64,000 nucleotides of DNA. It comes from Glandiceps talaboti. Taxonomy: Eukaryota; Hemichordata; Enteropneusta; Spengelidae. The DNA lies in the NCBI RefSeq assembly GCF_964340395.1, contig NC_135550.1, positions 20,108,676 through 20,172,675 on the forward strand. Reading direction: 5' to 3'. The notes beneath the pieces were generated by a model. That model searched no databases and was not told the origin of the DNA. It was given only the letters and a program-made list of their open reading frames with translations. This document shows, in pieces, positions 33,996 through 46,200 of the stretch. Position 1 is the first letter of the stretch, and each line of letters begins with the position of its first letter. The translations under genes were made by a program, and so were the position numbers.

Positions 33996-36900
33996 ATGCC
34001 ACCGAAGACCCGAACAAAGCCAAGGGCGAAAGGGAACACTTCCAAGAAAAGGACATCGTTTTGTGGAGGTGAATTACGTTACGCTAGCGTTTGTTTGATA
34101 CGGTTACATTGTAGCTGTTACTCGATGTTTTTGTAATATCACTGATACTTTCATGGTAAATCGGTATAAATATAATTTATAGAACGAGCTATGGTACATA
34201 TTTTATTGGACCACATGTGTCTCACTACTACATCCGTGTTTTAGTGTAAGGTGCTGTGATTTCATGACGATGGAACAGTATTCATTCGTCATACTTTCGA
34301 ACGTCCAATTTCTTGAATGTCAACTCGCTAAACAAATGTGCACACCTGCATGTAAATTTTTGTAAAAGTCGTATTGTGAAATTATTGATAAATAAACTAT
34401 ACTTTTCCAGATTCCTCGTCAGATGAAAGAGACATGAGTGCTGCCAGAGTCGTTTTACATAGGTTACCACGGAAATACAGTTTTGTGGTAAGTTAAGTAT
34501 GGCTTTCTTCTGTGGTGGAAGACTGTGAGTGTGACATGATGTAAATGCAATACACGAACCACAAAGTTTTTACATCTCAAAGAAAAAGAGCTTTAGTTAC
34601 ACATCTAGTGTTACTGTGTTACATGTATTGTAGGGCCTGGCTCTAGGTATTTTCTTATATTGAGTTAGCTGCAGGGGGGGGGAGGGGGTTAGGCACAGCA
34701 GATGAATCACTTTTTACATATCAGTCCCCAGGGGAGGGCCATATTTTAGAAGATGGCAATATGGGGAGGGTCACGTTTTTAAAAAATCTAACTTTACATT
34801 ATTTTGTGATATTGACATGATCCCACTACTGTCACCGGTTCCAAACTCCTACTGCTACCACTGCCACCATTGTAATGTAATATAATAGCATATGAGTGAA
34901 ATGCTGTGCATTAACTGTTGTGGTGTGAGGAGAGGAGCGGGTCTCACAGTGGGGGAATAGTGTGACAAGATATTAGGGATAATACGATGGGGATATTGAC
35001 CTTGGTCCTAGTTGTCAGATGTGTGCTCATCTAGTCAGTCTTTGGGAGTTCTGGCCTTCAGCTTAGCCAATTAGATCCAAACACAGGCATTGATTTAATA
35101 GAAACACAAACTAATAGTTAAAAACTATCAATGTGGTGAGATCTTTCTACTGAAAAATTCCCTGTCTCTAGTGGGATTTGATCCAAGGACCTCCTGAATA
35201 CTAATCTTGGGTGCTAACAACTATGACCCAGGGAGGCAGTGTTAAAAATGTTTTTCATTGAAATGTTTGAATAGGGAGGGTAATGAATTGTATAATTTTA
35301 TAGGTTAATCATATTAGGGATTCAGGTGTGCTTCATTCATTTCATTTATCAGTAGAATTGGAAATTTCATTTCTACAAATATTCTTCCCAATGACTGATA
35401 ACATCATGTGATAGAATGCTGAATAGGACAAACAACATGTTATCTTCTGTTATAGAAATCAAGTACAGACACAGAAGTGGAACAACTTGAGCAAAAAGAA
35501 AATGAAGAAAGATTACAGGTAGGTGAAAATGAACTTCATAATTAATTACCCATACAATTCATCAATGCAGTCAGTAAATTATCAAGTTATGTAACAAACA
35601 ATTTTTTTGCCCCAATAAAGATCAACAACTGTCAAGGTTTATAGTTTTAAGGTTACAAGAGACAATTATTATTTGACAATTTCATTTTCAGAAAACGGAT
35701 CCTTATGATGGTGATATGGAGAGTAGTAGTGATACACAGAGTCAAACAGAATCTATGATGTCACCTTCACAATCATCTTTGTCATCTTCACATGAAATGG
35801 AGCAAGAAGATACCAGGAGTGTACTGTCACCATCAAGAAAATACAACAAAGTCACAAATAAAGGTATTTATTGCTTGTGTAGGATTGCAGTTGGTATATA
35901 AACCTTGTCCACACCTAAACTGATTCAAAACTGATTCAGTTAAATCGGTGTGAAACTGGTTTTTGTTCCCATGAGAAAACTAAGCAATGTATTTGAATTG
36001 ATAAACAAGTTTTGAACCAATTTTGTTTTTGAATTGGTATAAAACCAACTCCTGTGGTGGTTTCAAACCAATTCAACTAATAAATCAGCTTGAAACTGAT
36101 TAGTGTATGTGGGGACAGGAGAATCGATTTTGAACCTATTTCATGTGGGGACAGGATTATTAATAATATAATACTGTAAATCAAGTTTTTTTGTTTGTCA
36201 TTTACTTCTGTCTTTATGAATTTGATACATATTCCAATCTAAGGCTTTTGATGAACTTAAATTTTTTTTTTATCAGATTGTTCAATGTCAGGGAAAATGA
36301 GAAATATCAAAACTTACTCAAGGAAATCAACAGACCTAAAAGAAGACTTGGGCGACAGTGGATTGTTTGTGTCACCAGACATACAAAGGGTAATGAAGTT
36401 CTCTGCATCAGATTCCTCAACACCTAAAAGTACAGTGAAAGAGAAACCAGTCGAAGAGTCATTGTTTGGCTTTGAACATCTGATGACCCCTGAGCCATTA
36501 CCATTTTCCCCTGTTCAGTCCAACATGCCTATGTCATCTTTCACTTCTATGTCATCCACTGATGGAAGGTCGTCATCAGGTGTGTACAGTATGACAAACA
36601 GTTCAATAGGATTGTCATCGACGTCAGGCACATCAACATCAAAACGCAAACGAGGAGCTGGAATGTATGACATACCTATTGCAAAACCAGCAAAAAAAAT
36701 AAAGAAGAAAAAGCTAACACCAAAACAGGTCAGTTATATACATTGTCAGTCATCTGTGTTATACATATGTGACTGCCATCATGTGTGAATTAATCGTATC
36801 ACCATCACAATGAACCTAAGAATTGGTTTGTTGTACCCTTGTCTTAATCAGAAAGGAGATGGACTAGCTTTCCTTGGTCACCATGTTTAGCTTTGCACAC

Positions 36901-37062
36901 TGCACTGGTGTAGATGTTTAGTATGAAGGGTCATCTTTCCTTACTCCTGTCTGTTGTATACATTTCACAGCAGACATAAAAATTTGCTGTATTGGAAATT
37001 CCGAATACATGTACATGAAGTTTTCTATGTATAGTTGACATGAGCCTATGTGCAACTGTCAC

Positions 37063-37099
<37 letters not shown>

Positions 37100-37323
37100 G
37101 CGAATTTATAATGTGCCTGTTCTCTGAAGAGCTCTATGTACTTGATACATAAACAAATGTCTTCTCTTTATCAGTAGGAAATGTCCTCTTGTGCCTTCAT
37201 TTTGTATTTCACTGAACTCATCATTTTAACTTTGTTTTGCAGAAAGTAGAGCTTGAAGACTGGTCGTCCAAGATGAATGCACAGTTTGATGATATAGAAA
37301 TGCATGAACTATTTGTTGAGTGA
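33996..37323 (+). CDS. CDCA5: Sororin (cell division cycle-associated 5), complete, 6 exons
   Basis: Exons 33996-34068, 34411-34487, 35456-35518, 35692-35863, 36277-36728 and 37243-37323 join in phase to 305 residues (human 252). Sororin binds cohesin-PDS5 after acetylation and blocks WAPL, keeping sister chromatids together until mitosis. Most of the chain is Ser-rich and disordered. Recognisable parts are a basic N-terminus (MPPKTRTKPRAKG), a KEN box at 64-66 (APC/C degron), a TYSRKS segment near 141-146, several Ser/Thr-Pro sites, the FGF motif at 192-194 (SLFGFEHL), a basic KRKR.../KKIKKKK run, and the conserved C-terminal box LEDWSSKMNAQFDD...LFVE at 283-305. The FGF motif plus this C-terminus are diagnostic. 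Ser/Thr-rich composition suggests heavy CDK/Aurora phosphorylation, by analogy. Confidence 0.93.
34990..35245 (-). mobile_element. Probable tRNA-derived SINE, minus strand
   Basis: In CDCA5 intron 2. Read on the minus strand from about 35240, a tRNA-like head has A-box-like CATAGTTGTTAGCACCC and, about 35 bases on, TTGGATCAAATCCCAC (B box). A non-tRNA body of about 170 bp follows. Ends are not well defined and no tail or duplication is certain. Confidence 0.4.
37063..37098. repeat. (TAA)n microsatellite
   Basis: Twelve TAA units in the last intron of CDCA5. Confidence 0.95.
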
Positions 37324-38554
37324 TGTCACTGAAATGTTGGAGACGGGAACTTGTACCCTTTTTTCTAAGAGAAAGGACACATCTTACTTTGGACAGTCAT
37401 ATAATTTATACTTGCCGAGTTCTATCAATTTTGGTGTCATGAGTTGGACGAGGAGAGTAGTCACTGATTGAACTGCTACTTTTTTCACCTGAACACTTTC
37501 TCTTGCACTTTTGTTTAGAATGTTAGAGAGATATGTCAACCTGATGAAAAGGAATACTGTCCAATCCAGACAAATCCAAGACATAAACAATGCACTGTAT
37601 TGTCAAAACATAGTAGTATTTAGTGATCAACCATGTGTTTATGAACTACTTGTACAATGGAATACAAGATATGAAATTGTTGGATAATTGTATACATTAT
37701 TTATGACCCTACAATATCTCTCCAAGACAATGCCATTGTTGTTATGTGATATTATACATTGTCTTGTCTTGGTTTGTATTTAAACCTTTTTATTCTTTGT
37801 ATAATAGATACATTTGGTCTTTACAATCTTCTGACTGAAAAGATATATGAGGTCTGAAATTTTGTTTAAGTTAAGGATAGTATTTTGAGTAAAAATTACA
37901 TGTTAATTTGAGCAGGGTATGTACAATAACAAAAAAAACAACATTTGAAGCTTTATGTTGCTGTACATTATGAAACTTTTCAAATTTTTTTCAGTCTTTA
38001 TTATTTTGTGATGCGTGTTGGATGTCATGTGTAATACGAGCAGCACTTGTAGAAAGTTTCAAGACTTTTACATGAATATTTTCTGTGGTGCAAGGAAGCC
38101 TTTGCTGTCAGACAGTTTTTTTTTTTACTTTAATCATGGTTTTATATTGAGTAAAGTCTACAAGAATGTATGACGACTGACAATGCTAGCAAACTGTGGT
38201 ATAAATCATGCAAGTTGGTCAATTATTTAGTTAGGTGTTTACAAGTAATATTGACATTTTATATATTCATTTTGTACCAAAACCACTGCCAACCTTTTTT
38301 TTTACTGAATTTCTGTATAGAACCATTAAAAGATTTTCAGTTTCAAGGATTTCTTTTGGCTTGCTGTCTTATATAAACTGTATGCAACCTTTCTCTTTAC
38401 TCCACTTCTCCATTCATAAGAAAGACCAATGTACCAAACTTCTTGACATGAAACGTGTGTACTAGATCACCTATAGGAAGCATTGGATTATCTTCTTCAA
38501 TTATTAGTCAACAGACACGAAGTGGTGCGACTGGAAAACAAAGCTTTCAGCTAA

Positions 38555-38910
38555 GGTCTAAAAAAAATAATTGTTTGGTTCTCTGGTTACCCAGCCCCAC
38601 CTAGTTTTTCAAGCTGACCCTAAACTTTTTTTTTTTTTTTTTACATATTTGAGAAGAAAAAAAATTGCAAAAATTGTGAAGTCTCACAAGAAATACTGGA
38701 AGCAGAAACTGGCATCAACTTAAAAAGACAATATGAAACTTCCAATCAGTAATTGCTGTACATCTGATAAGAAACCAATAACACAGACCATATGGAAAAC
38801 ATAACTACCTGAAGTAGACATTCACATACGAAAAATAAAATAAAATAAAAAATCTGCCTACCCCACCTATTCTAAAATTGAGCGCAATCAGAACCACACA
38901 TTTTTTATAT
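38555..38910. repeat. Probable dispersed repeat with inverted TTTGGTTCT-type ends
   Basis: It opens GTTTGGTTCTCTGGTTACCC with CCCCACCTAG, then a T run. It closes with (AATAA)n, CTACCCCACCTATT and AATCAGAACCACAC. The ends (GTTTGGTTCT, and GTGTGGTTCT read on the other strand) and the CCCCACCTA blocks are mirrored around poly-T/poly-A. The arrangement looks like a non-autonomous element; boundaries are approximate. Confidence 0.4.
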
Positions 38911-40051
38911 TTAGGCCTAGGATAGACACAATTTTATTGTTACGACATGTTGATATATAAGGTATTGGATGGATGGTTGTTTAATTGTTTTCACAGTAGG
39001 GTGGCATTTCTGATGACTTCTATGATCTTGCAGTTTACATTTTAATTACAGGGTGATTAGATTCTGCACAATGGCACCGCTATCACCCACTATCTACCAC
39101 ATTGAACAACAGTAATCTTAGTTTGTGTTTATCACAATAAGCTGAAAGCTCGGTTTCTGCATTAGTAATTGATCCTGTAGTTTGAAGGTTAACGTGTTTC
39201 GACCAAAAATCCCTTCTTACACTTAATTTACACCTCATCCATTCAAACAATATAATTTAGAATCATTGAAACTGACTCAGCAGTTGCAGACACACACTGA
39301 ACAATCTACTGCACATGATTGACTTTGATACAAAGTTGCACAATATGGGATAACAAATATTACTCATTAGTACACCAGTCATGTACAATCTTCTCTTTAA
39401 AATCTCATTGTGAACAACCATGACACCTGTCTAATTACTGGTACTACACCTGTTCTGTCATTCTCACACACCACAGCACATTTTTCTGCCAATGCAACAA
39501 CAACAAAATGATGGTTACATCTTGGATGGTGACATATGAAGGTCTGTGGTTTATGATGTGTTTTGTAGATATCAAAAGAAACAAAATCTGTAAATTATTA
39601 GTTCATAAACTCACATGAAAAATAAACACACACAAACATCTCACTTCAATAAATACTCCACTTTATTTTCACTACTCGATAAAATCTCCAGGAAATGGTG
39701 TCAGTGTAACTAGCATGCAAGATCTACATGTAATATTGTAAGATAAATGGGAAGTCTTAATTATCACTGTTACAGGTACTGAACATCAAGTATCCAGTGA
39801 TGCATTGAAATGAAAGATATATCAACAGAAGAAGGAAAGGGAATATCATTCCACCCATTGTCAAGTATATAAATCGTACTCAATTTTAGTTCATATATAC
39901 AGGCACATATATATTTTTTGTAGACTCAATCAATTACCGTAGTTCTGATATACCTTATTTCACTACATGTTCTATAGTTCTGGTAACTGGTTGAAGAGAC
40001 AACTTGCTTCTTTGACTGCAATAAGGAGTTGAAGTTCTACAATTGTTTGGT

Positions 40052-40088
40052 TGGGGGTGGGTGGGTGGGTGGGTGGGTGGATGGGGGG
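40052..40088 (+). repeat. (GGGT)n tract, G-quadruplex candidate
   Basis: Seven or so GGGT units followed by ATGGGGGG. It lies about 160 bp beyond the SCFD1 stop, so SCFD1 transcripts would carry the C-rich strand. Confidence 0.85.
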
Positions 40089-40244
40089 TGAAGGGACAAG
40101 CATGCATGAATGCTTTGTCATTGAGTAATCTATATCTATGGGTTTAAACTCTGCTTGATTGATGTGGGATCTATGTCTATGGGTTTTGTACGCAGTTCCT
40201 GTTTTGCTGTCAAAATCGTGACTTCATTGTGAGATAGGTGGTCT

Positions 40245-43200
40245 TCAATGTGTCTCTTGACCAAGTTGGCTCAACTGAAATGTATAACAATAAATATATT
40301 GGATGAGGGTGAAAGAATACAAACACAAACCTTCAGTATGTAAGTACATGTAATCGCCCTCACATATTTATCACGCTATTTTTATAAATCTTATTCAGCT
40401 AAAGTGATAACATAGTAAATGAAAAAATCAGAACATACCTACACTCCTCCTTGGTATTCCATTCAACAGTATAGTAGTTATTTATATTTACACAAATGAA
40501 AAGATTACAGCATATGCTTACCTGTCTTAGGAACTGTTGAGCATTGAGTAATTCACTACATCCATATGTAATTCTTTTTGAGGATGAACCAGCCTTGCCC
40601 TGTATAAAGATTATACAATATTTTGTTAACTGTCTACACATAATCAAACAGTTCAGAGAGTTTCCTCTTTTCTATTGTTACACAAAGTGATAGTAAATAT
40701 ATTTTGAGATAATTCATTTGGGAATGATGCCTCATTGGCGATAAAACAATCACCTATCAACCATTCAGCAACCCTAAGTGTTTCATCAACATCTATCCAT
40801 ACTCCGAGTCAGTCTCAGTCTTCTGTTAATAGCAGTAGATGTAGTAAACATTTCTTATTTGAATTTCATTCTAAATGTACAGTTCATATCACTTCAAGAA
40901 AGAGAATATCTGCTAGCTTTTAACAACTATGACTTATTCATGCATGTACTTATTTTCAATTGCTATCCTTGCGAATGAATACTTGTATACCTACGGTGTA
41001 TTTCAATTTCAAGATTGCCTAAAAGTGTCACATGCCCAAGAAGAGAAATATGTTTGTTCAAACTGAAACCATACATCTATTCCAGTGAGTATGCATTGGT
41101 GACAAAATGACCGAGTCTTGCAAATTGTACTCAACTCAAAACTAAGCTTACACTCCCTTCCATTCAATCACGCAAACTTTGCTTTCCAAATAAATAACAG
41201 GTCCTTAATTACACATACCTTGACATAGTCAACCAAATTTTGATATTCAATATAGTTACCACCTCCAACCACAAATACCATGGCTTCTTGGAAAGGGGTT
41301 CTATTCCTTGGAATGGATGACCTGCAAGGAAAGGATTATCGGTACTTCATATTGCAGAGATAACAAGCAGAACAAATAAGAAACATCTGAAATACTGAAC
41401 ATGGTTGTGCATGATCTTTAATATATTATATCTAAAATTTCATATTTGTGCAAACTGTCAAAATACTGACTTCAGTATACCTGGGTATTATAGAGAGAAA
41501 ATAATTTACTTACGCATCTGTCACTCGTAACATTTTTGGATCAAAATATCTGTAATCGTCTGTTTCTTGACTAGACTTGATTTCCATCAAGGCATCAACA
41601 ACCTTAGTAACAGGCAAGTTCTGAAAATAATACCATGAAAAGATACTTATAGGAAAAAAATGTGTGTGTGTGGTACTTTGAATTCTCAGACCTGTAACTA
41701 GATATGCTGCCTTTACCAGGTGTGTTAACTTATGAAACCAGAATAATTAGAATATTCCCCAATATCATTCTTTGTTCAGCCAAGGAAAATGCTAGTGACC
41801 TAAGGGGGCTTTTGTCAGTACTAGTCCTTAGGTGAGTAGTGACAATCCTTAGGTCACTAGTATTTTCTGGCTGAATGAAGAAAAATATTGGAGAATAACA
41901 TAATTATACCAGTGCCAATAAAATCAAAGAAAAATTGTGAAAAAGTAATGACAATTTTGAATGTTTTGACTCATATTTATATTTCGAACACAGCAGAACT
42001 AGTGATGCAGACATGCATTGTTGTGACATAGATGTGCATTGTCGTGAGGTAGAACGACCTGGGTATAAATTCCATATTTTTTTGTTCAACTTGGCTTGTG
42101 CATGGTATAATCAATGTTATTTAATATCCTCTTATTCACCTCAAGTATCTTTCATTTTTGTCATTATAGGGGATTTTCCTACAGATCTCAGTTACATGAA
42201 ATTCATGTAATGTCGATTGCACTTGCAGCTATTTTGCTATTGTGCATGTAAACAAGTCTACACTTTTCTTAACAAAGTCTACTAGTTTTCATACAATGTT
42301 TTGTGTTGCAGCTGTACAGACTTGACCAACATAACATGGTCAGGTTTGCAAGTAAAGCTGTTACACACACCTGCATTTGCAATACAGATTTTACCATGGT
42401 ACATCATGATACACGTGAAGTAAACCATCATAGACTTGTTGCCAAGTTGTGCTTTTCCTAGATGAGAGACTGCAGAATGAAAAACTACTTTGCCAGCAAA
42501 TCAGCAACATAATCTAGTTATTTCAGAATGTTTTGACTTACATGTCGTTTCACTACAAGATTTTTAACACCTTCCATGACAAACTCAGAACCCTGTGACA
42601 TCAGCTTAGAGAACATACTGACTGTCTTTGTACCACCTCCAGCATACATGTTGGGTGCTGAAGCCATCTTGGTGTATGCTCTACAAATACATTAAAAGAA
42701 AAAAATGTAGCATCCCGAGTATCTGGCGATTTCATATTGAAATTGGTAATGTTGTTTGAGGAATGTTATGTGCAACATGTCATTTATCGCATGAAAGTTT
42801 TATTCTCAAGTTATACAGTTTTGTTGGTATCTTGTCACCCTTGTCAACTCAACTCAACTCAACTCCAACTTCACAGAATATCAACCTTTGGGAAAAATTA
42901 ACCAACATTTCCCCTTCGTTTTGATATTGCATCATCACATTATTATTCTATCAAATTCTTTACAGAGACTTCAATTATATTACAAGTATAGCTGACTGAT
43001 TACAAATCAAAAGTATGAAAACACACAACACTGATTTTACAAAATGTAACACAACCATCATGAATTATGCCCTGGCAGCGCTGTCATTCTGTGAATAAGA
43101 TTGCTGTCAATGAAATTGATATATCTGAAAATGGTTGCATCATTGATAATGGAGGGGGTGGGGGTGGGGTTTCCATGCTTATACTTACTTCCATCTTTTC

Positions 43201-46200
43201 ACATAATACAATGGAGCCAGATTACAACCCTGTGCTTCCAATGCACTAGCATATTGGTCAAATTCAACCTGCAGAGAGAAGATAAGCTCTGTCATGTATA
43301 ATTTAGTTCACACAAGGTGTTCCACAGATACATATTTACATATTTACAGATATGTGAAATAATCACTACATATCACAGTGCTTTATTTCATAAAATTTAC
43401 ACAAAAACTGTTTTTGGATGTATTAAACAATGAAGAAGAAATGTACTTTTACATAGATCACCTGCACTTTGCCATCTAATAAAAAGACAATATTTTTTGC
43501 TAAGCGTCAAAATGTTAAAAAATGTGTTTTCTTCTGTGTGAGTGCATAGAAAGTGATAGGATCTAGGAATTAGAGGAGATACTGGTTACTTGTCTATAAG
43601 TTGGTAAGTTACATTAACATGCATACATGGGTGTCAGTAGTTTTTATACAACACAGTTACCTAGCTACAAGACCAGTGAAGAATTTGCTTCATAGTTAAT
43701 AATCTGTCACTCATATAGACTTTGTGTACTTACATCTGTCATTGACTGACCACATATATAGAAAATAATAAACAATCTCATTTTGTCTTCTGGCTGACCA
43801 GCATCAGGATCATTTATCATGTCGAACAGAGATTTATCTAAAGATGCTTTACTCATCAATTTCTCTTCCATTTCAAAATAAATATCTAATTTTCTCTCCT
43901 ACAAGAAAAAGAAGAAGACAAAATTATTAAACATCATTATCAAACAAATCTTGTAACAGCCAAAGTTGCTATTTTGAAACTGGCTGAGGTATAGCAAGTA
44001 TGAATTTCTGCTACTCAGTAGATGGAAATCACAAAAATGTGACGGTTACAAAGACTTCTATTTACATCTCATACTCACCTTGATATTGTCCAAGATTGCT
44101 GATGCTACATTTGTATGCATGTCAATTACACGTTTTTGTTCCAGCAACTCAGGAAGTGAACTGAAAGGTACCAAGTAGAAATTTACTAGTTACTCCTCTC
44201 AGTATTTCATAGTGGGAAACATATAAGATATATCATTCTTGTCAACACAGTCATTTGTAATAGTAACAACAGTAGTCGTTTCAAAAACTAGATTCCAATA
44301 AGGTAACTTTACTACATTACTAGTAACAACAGTGTTTAATGATTGGTCATTTGGGTTATAAAATGACTAACTTTGCACAGATTTGATATTGGAGAAACAC
44401 GTACTCTCAATGTGTCAATTTGAAATCAGTATGATGTACTGGAATGGTAGCAGACTGGTGTCTGTGAAAGACGAGGAGTGTCATTATCAGAATAATGTTA
44501 ACCGGTTTGAACAGATGATTGAGACTGTTCTTGGACATTTGTGGATCATGACATGTCAAGTTAGGAATTCTAACCAACTTAAAAACTAAATAAAACACTC
44601 CTTTCTTACCTGACAGCTGATGTAATTCTTGCAGTGTTATCTGATAACATACTAATGGCACTATCATCCTCTCCTTCTAATCCCTACAACAATCAACAGA
44701 CAAGTCTTACATTACTGAAATATAATTACAATCTTTAATTATACCACATGAGTAATAAATATGAAAGCCAGTAATACAACAATCCAAAAATGAAAGCAAA
44801 TGCAGGTGAGTATATGACTAGGTGTACTGTCACTTGATTTCACCCACAACTCTTCTAGGTGTCAACGAACCAAGAAATTAATTGTTATCACAAGGATGGG
44901 GATGGGGGGGGGGGGGGGGATTAAACTTCCCCAGATTCATAGACACTTTAGTTGCTGTATCAAGGTGACATGATACACATGGTCATGACTTCTAAACATC
45001 AAATACATGGTGTTTTTGTAAATTGCAAACATATAACTTGGGTGTATTAATACCATCAGCAAGTGAGTAAGGGTCAAGATGCCTTCCTAAGAGTAAATTT
45101 GTTTTCAATTCTCATACATTGGTACCTAACTTTACTTACCATGGCACTTTTTAGCCTCTTGACTTCATCTTCTGAGGCTCTATATGACTCTAATTCACTC
45201 TGTACTGCTTCTGCCACCATAGGGAAGGGACTGTTAAAAACAGAAGATTTTGAATGTTATAAAAAGTGTTTGGCATAAGTTGTCAGACAGATGACATAGT
45301 CACTTTGATAAACATTAATGACAAACACACAAATCAAACAAAGAACATCTCATTACCTTCCTTTGTGTTGACCCCAGAATTTATCTTTGGGGTTGAGGTC
45401 ATATGTTTTTGTTTTCTTCTTTGGTCTAGCACCTGAAGGGGAGGCTGAATGTGTTTCTGTTGTTTCCTCTATTACAACTTGATTCAATTTCAAATCCTGT
45501 ATATTCAGGTAAAAAAAAAGGGAGTGAGAAACCCACACTTTGTTTTACTATAGTATTCTCAATGAGCAATGAAATCTATAAAGTACATACATTGTATTAT
45601 GAAATCTAAACTTTATTATCTGTATGTTACAATAGACTAGAAATAGGAGTAAAATCCTACAGAATTTCACACCAAGTATGAGTACAGACATCATTTATAA
45701 TTACTTATTAATAATATTTATTCAGTCTTTCTTTACTATAGGCATGACATCCTACATTATAAACTACAGGTAAGTTTTGATAATACTTACAAGAACATCA
45801 TGAGCCAACGCTTGATATGTCCATGTATGATGTAATGGTGTAGCTAAATCCATATTACGGTCTAATATGACCAATAATGGTCTCTGAAAACTGCAGTGAA
45901 AAATACACGAGGTCAAGTTATTGACAAAGGCAAGGATTCTAAAAGTCAAGTTTATATTCAATAATTGAAATGAATGACAGTCTCTGTTCATAGGTGTGTT
46001 CGAAATGAAACTTTTAAATTATAATATTATATGTCATATCATTCATATATCACATCACCTGTCAGTCATAAATCTATTCACTAATATGAGATCACTTTCC
46101 TATCACCTGTTGCATAGTTTTGCTGCAGCTTAATTTGCAGCTATACAAATAACATTCACAGGAATTCATATTCATGATGTGTTCAAGGAAAGCCAAGCTA

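Larger units (their letters stand above)
37324..40244. other. Spacer between convergent CDCA5 and SCFD1
   Basis: No exon is seen. It holds the 3' UTRs of both genes (TTTATT at 39662-39667 is AATAAA for SCFD1 on the minus strand), a dispersed repeat near 38555-38910 and a G-rich tract at 40052-40088. Confidence 0.5.
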
